Positions 42,611 through 51,540 of a stretch of DNA of 64,000 bases are shown here, piece by piece. The notes beneath the pieces were generated by a model. The model made no database searches. It saw only the letters and a program-made list of their open reading frames with translations, and was not told the DNA's origin. This stretch comes from Burkholderia sp. Nafp2/4-1b (GTDB lineage Bacteria; Pseudomonadota; Gammaproteobacteria; Burkholderiales; Burkholderiaceae): NCBI RefSeq assembly GCF_003635165.1, contig NZ_ML058608.1, positions 1 to 64,000 on the forward strand, written 5' to 3'. Positions within the stretch are counted from its first letter, which is position 1. The number at the start of each line of letters is the position of its first letter. The position numbers and the translations under genes were made by a program.

Positions 42611-42918
42611 AGCCGCGCGGTTCCCGTCATTCCCACTGACAGACTGAGCGACCGACCGACGAGTACGCCCGCGGCCGGTCGTCGTTCGTCGCCTATACCG
42701 CGATTCATTCCTGTCGCGGCGGCAAGCGCGCCGTAACGACCGGTAACCCGGCCGGCCGCGCCGGTAACACATGCGTGCGGCCGCACGCCGTACCCTTAGG
42801 GCTGCGCGGCTGTCCCGCCGTCAGTTACCATTTGTCCGCCAGCGGCCCACGACCGCACCGCATGACCGCACCGCGCGACACCGCTCGCCGGCCGTCGCGC
42901 CCAGACAGGAACATCACG

Positions 42919-44454
42919 ATGCCGTACGCCTCCCTCCCGCGCGCCCTTCGCCCGCTGAGCGCCGCCGTCGCCGTTGCGACCGCCGTGCTGCTCGCCGGCT
43001 GCGCCGTCGGGCCCGACTACCACCGGCCCGACACGTCGATCCCCGCCGCCTTCAAGGAAGCGCCGGCCGGCTGGAAGGTCGCGCAGCCGGCCGACCGTGC
43101 CGACCGCGGGCCGTGGTGGAGCGTCTACAACGATCCGCAGCTCGACGCGCTGATCGGCAAGCTGAACGCATCGAACCAGACCATCGCTCAATCGGCCGCC
43201 GCGTACCGGCAGGCCCGCGCGCTCGTCTCCGAGGCGCGTGCCGCGTATTTCCCGACCGTCGGGCTGACCGCGTCGGGCTCGCGCTCCCGTACGGGCCGCG
43301 CGTCCACGTCGTCGAGTTCGTCGAGCTTCGGCAGCAGTTCGTCGATCAGCAACAGCTACAGCGTCGGGCTCGATGCGAGCTGGGAGCCCGACCTGTGGGG
43401 CAAGGTGAGCCGCAGCGTCAGCGCGCAGCGCGCCGGCGAAGCGGCCGCCGCGGCCGATCTCGCGAACGCGCGGCTGTCGCAGCAGGCGCTGCTCGCGCAG
43501 ACCTACTTCCAGCTGCGCACGTCCGATGCGCTGCAGAAGCTGCTCGACGATACGGTGAAGTCGTACGGCGAATCGCTGAAGCTCACGCAGAACCAGTACG
43601 CGCAGGGCGTCGCCGCGCGCGCGGACGTGATCCAGGCGCAAACGCAGCTGCAGAGCGCGCAGGCCGCGTCGATCGAAAACGGTGTCGCGCGCGCGCAGTA
43701 CGAGCATGCGATCGCGACGCTGATCGGCGAACCGGCATCGACGTTCTCGCTGCCGCCGAACCCGCTCACGGCGGAGCCGCCGATCACGCCGGTCGACGTG
43801 CCGTCCGCGCTGCTCGAGCGCCGGCCCGACATCGCCGCGGCCGAGCGCCGCGCGGCGGCCGCGAACGAGCAGATCGGCGTCGCGATCGCCGCGTTCTTCC
43901 CGACCCTCACGCTGTCGGCCACCGGCGGCTTCCAGAGCTCGGTATGGTCGCAATTGTTCACGCTGCCCGCGCGCTTCTGGACGGTCGGCCCGCAGCTCGC
44001 CGCGACGCTGTTCGACGCCGGCCTGCGCGCCGCGCAGACCGACGCCGCGCGCGCGACCTACGATCAGGACGTCGCCGCGTACCGCCTCGCGGTGCTCACC
44101 GCGTTCCAGGACGTCGAAGACAACCTCGCGTCGCAGCGCATCCTCGCGCAGGAAATCGACGTGCAGCGGCAGGCCGTCGACAGCGCCGAGCACTCGCTCG
44201 CGATCGTCACGAACCAGTACAAGGCCGGCACCGTTGCCTACCTGAACGTGCTGACCGCGCAGACCACCGCGTTCACCGCGCAGCAGAAGCTGGCGACGAT
44301 CGCGGGGCAGCGGATGACGTCGTCGGTCGGGCTCGTGAAGGCGCTCGGCGGCGGTTGGGATGCGGCGGACATGACGCGCGAGACGGGCGACGTGGCGGCG
44401 CCGGTGCCGGCGTCCGCGAGCAGCGCGGCGGCCACGCCGGTCGCCCAGAAATGA
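42919..44454 (+). CDS. outer-membrane efflux lipoprotein, NodT/OprM family
   Basis: A 511-residue TolC-type channel with a lipoprotein signal (cut before Cys28 in LLAGCAVGPDY) and two repeats of the outer-membrane efflux fold. The family pattern is seen in GPWWSVYNDPQLDALI, SWEPDLWGKV and LLERRPDIAAAERRAAAANE. A serine-rich insert (about 115-138) in the first half is unusual. It is on the opposite strand to the EmrB-like pump, so it may serve that pump or another. It has an AGGAA site upstream. Confidence 0.92.
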   Translation: MPYASLPRALRPLSAAVAVATAVLLAGCAVGPDYHRPDTSIPAAFKEAPAGWKVAQPADRADRGPWWSVYNDPQLDALIGKLNASNQTIAQSAAAYRQARALVSEARAAYFPTVGLTASGSRSRTGRASTSSSSSSFGSSSSISNSYSVGLDASWEPDLWGKVSRSVSAQRAGEAAAAADLANARLSQQALLAQTYFQLRTSDALQKLLDDTVKSYGESLKLTQNQYAQGVAARADVIQAQTQLQSAQAASIENGVARAQYEHAIATLIGEPASTFSLPPNPLTAEPPITPVDVPSALLERRPDIAAAERRAAAANEQIGVAIAAFFPTLTLSATGGFQSSVWSQLFTLPARFWTVGPQLAATLFDAGLRAAQTDAARATYDQDVAAYRLAVLTAFQDVEDNLASQRILAQEIDVQRQAVDSAEHSLAIVTNQYKAGTVAYLNVLTAQTTAFTAQQKLATIAGQRMTSSVGLVKALGGGWDAADMTRETGDVAAPVPASASSAAATPVAQK

Positions 44455-44696
44455 ATATCGCGCTCGCTTGAACGACGGCCTGGCATATCAGCGAGCGAGA
44501 GAATCGAGAAAATGAATTCTTTCGTTCACGTCCTAAAAGCCGATAATCGAATTCGACAAATTCCATATAAAGTTTGATTTTTGTCGTCTCTCGATTATCT
44601 CAAAATAAAATCATTGAACTTATTAAGGGCGCAACTTACGAATTCACTGCATCGACACCATGATGCGAATTCACCCTTAACAAGGAAAACGAAAAA

Positions 44697-44855
44697 ATGA
44701 TTGCACATATCGGACAAAAATGCCCGCAGGGCGGCACGTGGCATCCTGTTGGAAATCCGAATGACACACGCGCCATCGGTATCAACAACATCATGCCGCC
44801 CACGCCGAACGGCGAAGCGTACTGGGTTCTGAAAACGGCGACTGGCGACAAGTAA
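44697..44855 (+). CDS. 52-residue protein with Cys-Pro/Gly/Trp motif
   Basis: A tiny protein in an AT-rich stretch unlike its surroundings. After IGQKCPQGGTWHPVG it continues with a short beta-type sequence ending YWVLKTATGDK. The first motif matches the two repeats in the T6SS immunity protein at 4.2-5.3 kb (GDKVPCDGIWEPV and GDICPVSGEWQTD). AAGGAAAA precedes the ATG and a strong terminator follows eight bases after the stop, so it is probably a true single-gene transcript. It may be a stand-alone immunity-type domain or an unrelated small fold; no effector gene is next to it. Confidence 0.7.
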   Translation: MIAHIGQKCPQGGTWHPVGNPNDTRAIGINNIMPPTPNGEAYWVLKTATGDK

Positions 44856-44862
44856 GTTGCAT

Positions 44863-44888
44863 GGGCCGGCTTTGCCGGCCCTTCGTTT
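44863..44888 (+). terminator. intrinsic terminator after the 52-residue gene
   Basis: GGGCCGGC (44863-44870), loop TTT, GCCGGCCC (44874-44881), then TTCGTTT. It closes the small transcript. Confidence 0.8.
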
Positions 44889-45019
44889 CATTGTCCGGCG
44901 GCTTGATATCTGAATCGAAGTAAAGGCCGGCGTATTGCAACCGTGCTGGCGGCGATTTCAGTAAAAATCATTCCGGTAGCTCGCACATTTGTGTGCATGT
45001 GCAATGCATCTGCGCGCAC

Positions 45020-45835
45020 TCAGCGCGTCGCGTCGCCGAAGATCAGCGACACCTGGTTGTTGCCGATCGGATGGCCGAGCAGGTTCAGCAACCCCGCGAG
45101 GTTCGCCTGCTGCTCGGGTGCCGCATGCGCGGTGCCGCGGAACGATCCCTGGCCGGGGCCGAAACTGCCGTGTCCGTCGAGGAACAGCGGGCCCTGCGTC
45201 GTCGACAGGTCGAGATCGGCGGCTGTCCCCTTCGCCTGCAGCACCGCACGGTACGACCCGAGCGGCTTCACGCGCGACACGCGCGAACTCATCGAATCGA
45301 TCGTCACCGTGAGCTGGCCGAATGCGTTGTGGCCGAGCATCCGCCAGTCGGTCCAGCCGAGCCGCACGTCGCCCTGCAGGTCGAGCGTGTTGAACGGTGT
45401 GCCGAGCCCCGCGAGCAGCGACGCAGGCACGGCCATCGAGCCGGCCGACAGCACCGCGCTGCGCCACGTGGCGTCGAGCGTGACGGCGTCGGGCATCGCT
45501 TCCGTCTGCCGCATGCGCATCTGCACGCGCCCGGTCAGCAGCGGCCAGAAGCGCGTCGTCCATTCGACCCGGCCCGGCAGCAGCGTCGCCGCGCTCTGGT
45601 CCGCGCCCGGCGCGAGCATCAGCGTGCCCGAGCCGTGCCACAGCGAGCCGTCCGGATCGACGAGGTTCACGTGGCCGCCGGTCGCGCGCGCGAACTGCGG
45701 CGCGATCCACGCGGCCGGCGCGAGCGCGACGAGCGTCAGCGCCGTCGCGAGGCCGCCCGCCGCCACCCACGGCAATGCGGCGACGAGCCGCCTGATCCCT
45801 GGCCTCATCGGCCGACCGTCGCTGGTTTCATCCAC
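45020..45835 (-). CDS. gspN: type II secretion protein GspN
   Basis: A 271-residue inner-membrane protein with one N-terminal helix (about 15-37) and a large periplasmic domain (VDPDGSLWHGSGTLMLAPG; LDLQGDVRLGWTDWRMLG), as in GspN. The gene is dispensable or absent in many type II systems. It is the last gene of the gspG-N series, four bases after gspM. Confidence 0.88.
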   Translation of the reverse strand: MDETSDGRPMRPGIRRLVAALPWVAAGGLATALTLVALAPAAWIAPQFARATGGHVNLVDPDGSLWHGSGTLMLAPGADQSAATLLPGRVEWTTRFWPLLTGRVQMRMRQTEAMPDAVTLDATWRSAVLSAGSMAVPASLLAGLGTPFNTLDLQGDVRLGWTDWRMLGHNAFGQLTVTIDSMSSRVSRVKPLGSYRAVLQAKGTAADLDLSTTQGPLFLDGHGSFGPGQGSFRGTAHAAPEQQANLAGLLNLLGHPIGNNQVSLIFGDATR

Positions 45836-45839
45836 TGCG

Positions 45840-46346
45840 TCATTTCTGCGTCGAGGGTTGCATCACGGCCGTCAGGTCGACCTGGCCGTCTTCCTTCAGC
45901 GCGGTCACGTGCGCTTCGCCGACCTGCACCTTGAACTGCCGGCGCGCGTCGTCGAGCCATTGCGTCCACACCGGGAACGGCACGTTCTTCATCTGGATCT
46001 GCACGCCGTTGCCGACCACCTGTGCCTGCGCGCCCTGCAGCCCGTGATCGGACAGCGATGCGGCGAGCGCATCCTTCAGCGCGAGGCCGGTGGGCGCGAC
46101 GCCTTGCGCGGCGACCGTCAACGACTTCGCCTCATTGGCTTGCGCGGTCATCTGCGCGAGTTCCTGGCGCATCGTCGGCAGCTCGCGCCGGATCCGCGCG
46201 CGGCCTTCCTGCGCGGGCGACCACAGCACCGAGTACGCGATCGCGACAGCCAGCACGGTGCCGCCCCAGCCGAGCAGCGTGCGTTCGCGCGGCGTGCGCT
46301 CGCCCCAGAACTGGGCGAGCGTCTGGTTCAGTTGTTCCATGTTCAT
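45840..46346 (-). CDS. gspM: type II secretion protein GspM
   Basis: A 168-residue inner-membrane platform protein with one helix (about 27-45, LLGWGGTVLAVAIAYSVLW) and a periplasmic ferredoxin-like domain. The ATG at 46346 overlaps the gspL stop by four bases and has GGAG seven bases upstream; a second ATG two codons later is also possible. It binds GspL and links it to the pseudopilus. Confidence 0.88.
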   Translation of the reverse strand: MNMEQLNQTLAQFWGERTPRERTLLGWGGTVLAVAIAYSVLWSPAQEGRARIRRELPTMRQELAQMTAQANEAKSLTVAAQGVAPTGLALKDALAASLSDHGLQGAQAQVVGNGVQIQMKNVPFPVWTQWLDDARRQFKVQVGEAHVTALKEDGQVDLTAVMQPSTQK

Positions 46347-47716
46347 GAGCGGCTCCGGATCGTCCATTTGCCGGTGCTGCTGTCGACTTCGCCGGCCAGC
46401 CCGTTGCGCGCGAGACGCTGCGGGAAATCGGGGTCGACCTTGACCTCAGGCTTGAAGCCGACGTCGAGCCGCCGGTCGTGATAATCGAGCGATGCGATTC
46501 CGTTCAGCGGCAGCGCGCCCATCGAGCGCGACAGCCCGCTCGACAGCGCGAGGAAATCGTTCGGCGACAGCTCGCCCGCCGCGACGCGCAGCTGGTCGAG
46601 CTGGCGCTGCATCTGCGCGGGCGGATCGAGCACCGTCGTGGTCTTCGGGAACGCCGACAACAGGGTTTCGGTGATCTGCGCGGACAGCGCATCGCGCTCG
46701 CGCGACAGCTTCCACCAGTGCAGGTTCATCCCGATCACCGCGATGCCGAGCGTGGCGGCCACGAGTGCGATCGGCACACGCAGGCGCTTCACCGTCGCGC
46801 GATCGAAGCGCCACGGCTGCGATTCGAATTCGAACTGGCACAGATCGAAGCGTTCGGCGAGCGCACGCCGCGCGAACGCGTCGAACGACAGCGGTTGCGC
46901 GCCCGGCAGCAGCGGGGCGTCGGTGCGGCCGACCGATGCGAGGCGCGGCTCCGCACCCGGTTCGCCGAGTTCGTACAGTTCGACGTCGGCGCCGCCCGAG
47001 AGCGCGGCGAGCGTGCCGCCGGCGCGCGACGCGGGCGCCGCGAAGCCTTCGCCGAGCGCACCGCGCGCGATCGCGAGCTCGAGACGCGGCGCCCCGGCCG
47101 CGGCCGGCAGCGCGCCGGCCTCGACGAGCACCGGTTCGACCACGGTCGCGAGGCCGAGCACCGCGGCCACCGCGGTCGGGCGCGCGGGGGGTTCAGCCGC
47201 GTGCGCGATTGCGGCAGCTTGCGTGGCTTCAGCGTCGACCGGTGCATCCGGCGCCGCTTCGGCCGCCGCAGCGCGCGGCACGGGCAGGCAGCGCGTCGCC
47301 GGCACCGCGCTCAGGTGCCGGTGACCGGCCGCGGTGAATGCGTCACAGATCGTGCGGAACCACGCGCGATCGACGACGGCCAGCACGCGTCGGCCATCGG
47401 GCAGCGCGACCGGATCGAGCGCGATGTGGCAGCCGAGCGGATCCTGGATCAGCTGATCCTCGACGATGTTGGGCAGCGCCTGGCGCAGTTTCGGCCCCTT
47501 GAGCGGCGGCACGGTCGCGGCCAGCAGCAGCACGTCGCGCGCGGCGACGATCAGCAGCGTCGCGTTCGCGCGCGGCAGCAGCGTGAGCGCGGCACGGCCC
47601 GCGCGCTGCACCTGGCCGGCCTTGTCCACGAGCGTGAACGACAGCTCGGGCCACTGCCATTCCTGCAACGGCACGGCCGGCTCGCGCGGCGGCAAAGAAA
47701 CAATCAGCGTGCTCAA
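46343..47716 (-). CDS. gspL: type II secretion protein GspL
   Basis: A 457-residue protein with a cytoplasmic actin-like domain that holds GspE, one membrane helix (about 317-337, VPIALVAATLGIAVIGMNLH) and a periplasmic ferredoxin-like domain. GPKLRQALPNIVEDQLI is the typical early motif. A long Ala/Pro-rich insert (about 155-215) in the cytoplasmic part is larger than in enteric GspL. It overlaps gspM and is 24 bases from gspK. Confidence 0.92.
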   Translation of the reverse strand: MSTLIVSLPPREPAVPLQEWQWPELSFTLVDKAGQVQRAGRAALTLLPRANATLLIVAARDVLLLAATVPPLKGPKLRQALPNIVEDQLIQDPLGCHIALDPVALPDGRRVLAVVDRAWFRTICDAFTAAGHRHLSAVPATRCLPVPRAAAAEAAPDAPVDAEATQAAAIAHAAEPPARPTAVAAVLGLATVVEPVLVEAGALPAAAGAPRLELAIARGALGEGFAAPASRAGGTLAALSGGADVELYELGEPGAEPRLASVGRTDAPLLPGAQPLSFDAFARRALAERFDLCQFEFESQPWRFDRATVKRLRVPIALVAATLGIAVIGMNLHWWKLSRERDALSAQITETLLSAFPKTTTVLDPPAQMQRQLDQLRVAAGELSPNDFLALSSGLSRSMGALPLNGIASLDYHDRRLDVGFKPEVKVDPDFPQRLARNGLAGEVDSSTGKWTIRSRS

Positions 47717-47740
47717 GAGCTCCTCTCCCGGATGGCGTCG

Positions 47741-48859
47741 TTATAGCTGGTCGCGGATGCGCACGACCCGCGTCGAGTGCGTGGTCGGATCACGATACAC
47801 GAGCGAGGTGCGATCGACCTCCGCGCGATCGTGCTGGATCCGGCCATGCACGATGAAGTAACTCGAATTGACGTCGACGAGGCTCGAGTCGATCGTCGCG
47901 TTCGGCGCGCCGGCACCGCGCAGCGCGAGCTGCACGTCGCCGACGTTGCGGAAGAACACGGTCTCGCGGCGCGACACGAGCGCCTGCGCGGACGACACGC
48001 TCATCCCCGGCACCAGCGCCGCGATCACCTCGGCTGGCGCGGTGTTCATGTTCACCGGCGTCGTGGTCGGCAGCACGGTGACGAACGGGCGCAGCCGCGC
48101 GACCATTTCGGGCGTCACGCCGTCGACGTCGAGCAGGCTGTCGACGCCCGACATCACGAGCGGGGCAGGCCCGCGGTCGCCGTCGGACATCCCCGGTTCG
48201 TCGGTGATGTTGCCGGTCATGTCGCCGCCGGCCACCGGCGCGGTCGCGGCCGTCCCGGCGCCGGGCAGCGTGGGGGTCTGGAAACGCGTCGCCGAGTGCA
48301 TCAGGGCCGCGCGCGTCTGCAGCGCGATGCGCTTCGCGAACGCGCCGTCGTAGCCGAGCGTCGTCAGCAGCCGCTGGAACGCCTGGAGCTGCATCACGTT
48401 GAGCTGCAGCACGCCGGGCGCCGGCGACGACACGAGGTTGCGCAGGTTGTACTTCGCCTGCGCGTCCTCGATCGATCCGGAAATGTAGGTATCTTCGCCG
48501 CCGTTGTCGTTGGGCGTGCCGATCCGGCCGAGGAAGTCCGACAGCTTGGTCTTCGCGATCGGCACGGCCCAGATCCCGCCGAGATAAGTGATGCCCGGCG
48601 CGGTGTCGCCTTCGGAGCGCAGGATCATGCGCGTCCAGTCGAGTGCGCCGCGCCCAACCCACTGCGCCTGCGCGATCACGCGCTGGTTCTCGATCCGGCG
48701 AATCTGCACCTGCTGGCGCCACAGCATCCCCGACACGAGGATCGCCGACAGCGCGACGACGAGGAGCGCGGTGATGATCGCCGCGCCGCGCTCGCGACGG
48801 GCGCGGGCCGGCGCGCGGGCGACGATCCGGGAACGGTGAAAACGCGCGCGCATCGTCAT
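47741..48859 (-). CDS. gspK: type II secretion minor pseudopilin GspK
   Basis: A 372-residue minor pseudopilin. The class III signal is RRERGAAIITALLVVALSAIL, minus the last residue, with cleavage after the glycine; a large globular domain follows, containing VDSLLDVDGVTPEMVARLRP. GspK caps the pseudopilus tip with GspI and GspJ and, as usual, lacks the Glu at position 5 of the mature protein. The ATG at 48859 overlaps the gspJ stop by four bases. Confidence 0.92.
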   Translation of the reverse strand: MTMRARFHRSRIVARAPARARRERGAAIITALLVVALSAILVSGMLWRQQVQIRRIENQRVIAQAQWVGRGALDWTRMILRSEGDTAPGITYLGGIWAVPIAKTKLSDFLGRIGTPNDNGGEDTYISGSIEDAQAKYNLRNLVSSPAPGVLQLNVMQLQAFQRLLTTLGYDGAFAKRIALQTRAALMHSATRFQTPTLPGAGTAATAPVAGGDMTGNITDEPGMSDGDRGPAPLVMSGVDSLLDVDGVTPEMVARLRPFVTVLPTTTPVNMNTAPAEVIAALVPGMSVSSAQALVSRRETVFFRNVGDVQLALRGAGAPNATIDSSLVDVNSSYFIVHGRIQHDRAEVDRTSLVYRDPTTHSTRVVRIRDQL

Positions 48860-49560
48860 TCCCCGACCAGGAAGATGCGCGTGACGGGCACGCGCAGCGA
48901 CGTCGCGCCGATGCTGACCTGCAGCCCCGTCACCGCGCGCGCCGGCGGCGCGTTGCCGATCTGCGGCACCTTCAGCGCATCGTTGTTCTGCGACAGCGCG
49001 TCGTTGGCCGTCTGTAGGTTGGTGGTCCAGCCGACGCGCGGCACGTACAGCTTCGCGTCGATCGCGCCGACGCCGCCCATCAGCGCGACCCAGCTCCAGC
49101 CCTCGACGCTGCTGTCCTTCAGCGTGTCGCGCAGGCGGTTCGCATCGGCGAGCGGCGGCGACGCATAGCGCACGACGCGCCCGCCGGCGATCCGGTAGCG
49201 CACTACCTGCAGCCGCGGCGCGGCGCCCGGCACGTCGAGCTCGCGGACGATCTGCAGCGTATTGCCGGCGACGCCGATCGCCGGCTGGCCGGCTTCGTCG
49301 TCGGTCGCGGCGAGCCGCGCGTCGATGCGCATCTGGTCGAACATCTGCGCGAACACGCGCTCGTCTTCCATCGCGGACGCCACCTTGTCGCGGCCGCGCA
49401 TGATCTGGTCGAGCCCGCGCCACGACAGGATCGCGACGACGGCGAGAATCGCGATCGCGATCATCAGCTCGATCAGCGTGAAGCCGCGCACACGGCGCGC
49501 GCCGTCGGAACCTGCGGGCCGGCGCCGCAGCGGCGCGTCAGAGCGGACGGCTGGTTTCAT
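48856..49560 (-). CDS. gspJ: type II secretion minor pseudopilin GspJ
   Basis: A 234-residue pseudopilin with prepilin site RGFTLIELMIAIAILAVVAI and a basic leader of about 26 residues. LSWRGLDQIMRGRD follows the helix, as in GspJ. It overlaps gspI by 23 bases and gspK by four, which suggests tightly coupled translation of the tip complex. Confidence 0.92.
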   Translation of the reverse strand: MKPAVRSDAPLRRRPAGSDGARRVRGFTLIELMIAIAILAVVAILSWRGLDQIMRGRDKVASAMEDERVFAQMFDQMRIDARLAATDDEAGQPAIGVAGNTLQIVRELDVPGAAPRLQVVRYRIAGGRVVRYASPPLADANRLRDTLKDSSVEGWSWVALMGGVGAIDAKLYVPRVGWTTNLQTANDALSQNNDALKVPQIGNAPPARAVTGLQVSIGATSLRVPVTRIFLVGE

Positions 49561-49942
49561 TCGCGACCACCGTCACCATTTGCGCGAGCACGCCGGCGTG
49601 CCCGGGCGTGCTCACCGATACCTGCACGCGCCGGAACACCGGGTTCGGCGTCGTGCTCACGCGCTGCGTGCAGACGAGCTGCACGTTACCTTGCGAACAA
49701 TCGAAACTCTGCTCGCCGACCTCCGGCCACGCATGCGTGAGGCGCAGTTGCGCGAGCGTGTTGTCGGCGCTCCAGCCGGCGAGCAGCCGGCGATGGAGAT
49801 CGGACGCGTTGGTCGCCATCGTGCCGACCGCGCGGATCGACGCGGCGAGCGCGACCGCGATGATCGCGAGCGCCACCAGCACCTCGATCATCGTGAAGCC
49901 TCGGGAAGAAGCCGCGAACGGCAGGCGACGACGCATCGTCAT
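49538..49942 (-). CDS. gspI: type II secretion minor pseudopilin GspI
   Basis: A 134-residue pseudopilin with prepilin site RGFTMIEVLVALAIIAVALA. Residues after it (IRAVGTMATNASDLHRRLLA, then WSADNTLAQLRL) match GspI. The ATG at 49942 overlaps the gspH stop by four bases; an ATG two codons on is also possible. Confidence 0.92.
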   Translation of the reverse strand: MTMRRRLPFAASSRGFTMIEVLVALAIIAVALAASIRAVGTMATNASDLHRRLLAGWSADNTLAQLRLTHAWPEVGEQSFDCSQGNVQLVCTQRVSTTPNPVFRRVQVSVSTPGHAGVLAQMVTVVANETSRPL

Positions 49943-50421
49943 TGCACCTCGTAACGGCCGTTGCCCGTGCCGACGATCGTCGCACTGCCGACCGCCGAAT
50001 GCAGCGTCACGCGCACCGGCGTGTCGATGCTTTCCGTGCCGAACACGACGCGGCTCGCGCGCGTGTCTGACCCCGGATAATCGATATCGGCGCCGGTCAC
50101 GCCGCCGTCCCAGTCGCGCGGGCGCAGCAGGTCGTCGCGCAGCGGACGCCAGCCGTCGGGCGAACTCACGTCGAACCGGAAGCCGTGCGCGGTCGGCTGC
50201 CACGCGATCGGGCGCGCGCGCACCTGCGCTTCGTCGCCGGCGCTCTCGAACAGCAGCGCGACGCGCTGCGCCTCCTCGCGCAGGTCGGTGCGCGGGTTGC
50301 GCGTGAGCGACAGCGACGCGAGCGACACCAGCAAGCCCGCGATCACGAGCACGACCAGCATCTCGAGCAGCGTGAAGCCGCGTGCGCGAGCGGAGCGCAA
50401 GGGCGTGCGAAGGGCGCGCAT
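49939..50421 (-). CDS. gspH: type II secretion minor pseudopilin GspH
   Basis: A 160-residue pseudopilin with prepilin site ARGFTLLEMLVVLVIAGLLV and the GspH stretch LREEAQRVALLFESAGDEAQ. It sits 42 bases after gspG. Its C-terminal half includes a WDGGVTGADIDYPG loop. Confidence 0.92.
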   Translation of the reverse strand: MRALRTPLRSARARGFTLLEMLVVLVIAGLLVSLASLSLTRNPRTDLREEAQRVALLFESAGDEAQVRARPIAWQPTAHGFRFDVSSPDGWRPLRDDLLRPRDWDGGVTGADIDYPGSDTRASRVVFGTESIDTPVRVTLHSAVGSATIVGTGNGRYEVQ

Positions 50422-50463
50422 GAATGAAGAACGGGGACGAACGTCGGGCCGGTCAGCGCACGC

Positions 50464-50916
50464 TTACTGCCACGAGCCGATGTCGGTGTCGCCGCCTTCG
50501 CCGCCTTCCTTGCCGTCGGCGCCGTAGCTGAACACGTCGATCTCGCCGTGCACGCCCGGGTTCAGGTACTTGTACCCGTTGCCCCACGGATCGTTCGGCA
50601 GGCGCTCGAGATAGCCGCCGTCCTTCCAGTTGTTCGGGATCGGATCGGTGGCCGGCTTCTGGATCAGCGCGTTCAGGCCCTGCTCCTGGGTCGGATAGCG
50701 GCCGTTGTCGAGCCGGTACAGCTTGAGCGCCTGCATGATCGTGCCGATGTCCTGCTTCGCGGCGATACGGCGCGCCTCGTCGGGACGGCTCATGATCTTC
50801 GGCACGATCAGTGCCGCCAGGATCCCGAGGATCGCGACCACCACCATGATCTCGATCAGCGTGAAACCGCGCTGACGGCGCACGGCCGCATTACGGCGAG
50901 TGATCCACGTTTGCAT
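50464..50916 (-). CDS. gspG: type II secretion major pseudopilin GspG
   Basis: A 150-residue major pseudopilin. Its prepilin site [20 protein letters not shown] keeps the mature Glu5. The conserved calcium-site region is [13 protein letters not shown] near the C-terminus. It is the first gene of the gspG-N series, divergent from gspC over 178 bases that must hold both promoters. Confidence 0.95.
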   Translation of the reverse strand: MQTWITRRNAAVRRQRGFTLIEIMVVVAILGILAALIVPKIMSRPDEARRIAAKQDIGTIMQALKLYRLDNGRYPTQEQGLNALIQKPATDPIPNNWKDGGYLERLPNDPWGNGYKYLNPGVHGEIDVFSYGADGKEGGEGGDTDIGSWQ

Positions 50917-51094
50917 GACTGACTACCTCTTTCCAAAAAATGTCATCGATTGAGTGTCGCACCCTGCGAATCGCGGCATGCCTGCCTGACGACAAGCTTC
51001 CGATACCCCGGGCGCGGAGCACGCATTGTAAGGCGCGCACTGCCGAGGGCTTTCACCCAACGCAAATTTCATATTGATCCGTACAATAGCGCGC

Positions 51095-51505
51095 ATGAAC
51101 GCGCTCTCGATCCGGATCCTCTCCCTAGCCCTCTTCGCGGGTTTGTGCGCGACGGCCACCTACTGGGTCGTCACGCTGTCCGCCCGCGAAGCGCCGCTGC
51201 CCGCCGCCGCCGCGCGGCTGCCGATCCGCACCGAGGACGCCGCCGCGCTCTTCGGCGGACAGCTCGACAAGAATCCCGTGCAGGACATCCACCTGTTCGG
51301 CATTCTCGCGCTCGAACATGGCGGCGCCGCGATCGTCGGCATCGGCGGCGAACCGCCGCGCGCCGTGTCGCTCGGCGCGGAACTCACGTCCGGCGCGAAG
51401 CTCGCCGAAGTCCGCAGCCGCTCGATCATCGTCGACCGCAACGGCGCCCGCGCCGAAGTCCAGCTCCCCGCCAACACGCCGTCCCCGGCGATCTACATGC
51501 GCTGA
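51095..51505 (+). CDS. gspC: type II secretion protein GspC, short form
   Basis: A 136-residue protein with one N-terminal helix (about 7-27) and the homology region (PVQDIHLFGILALEHGGAAI, then GAELTSGAKLAEVRSRSIIV) that contacts the secretin. The C-terminal PDZ or coiled-coil domain of the usual 270-300-residue GspC is missing and no continuing frame is seen. It is on the plus strand, opposite to all other gsp genes, between gspG and gspF. Confidence 0.88.
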   Translation: MNALSIRILSLALFAGLCATATYWVVTLSAREAPLPAAAARLPIRTEDAAALFGGQLDKNPVQDIHLFGILALEHGGAAIVGIGGEPPRAVSLGAELTSGAKLAEVRSRSIIVDRNGARAEVQLPANTPSPAIYMR

Positions 51506-51540
51506 ACGGCGCGCCGGCCTGGGCGCCGCTCAGGCCGTCA

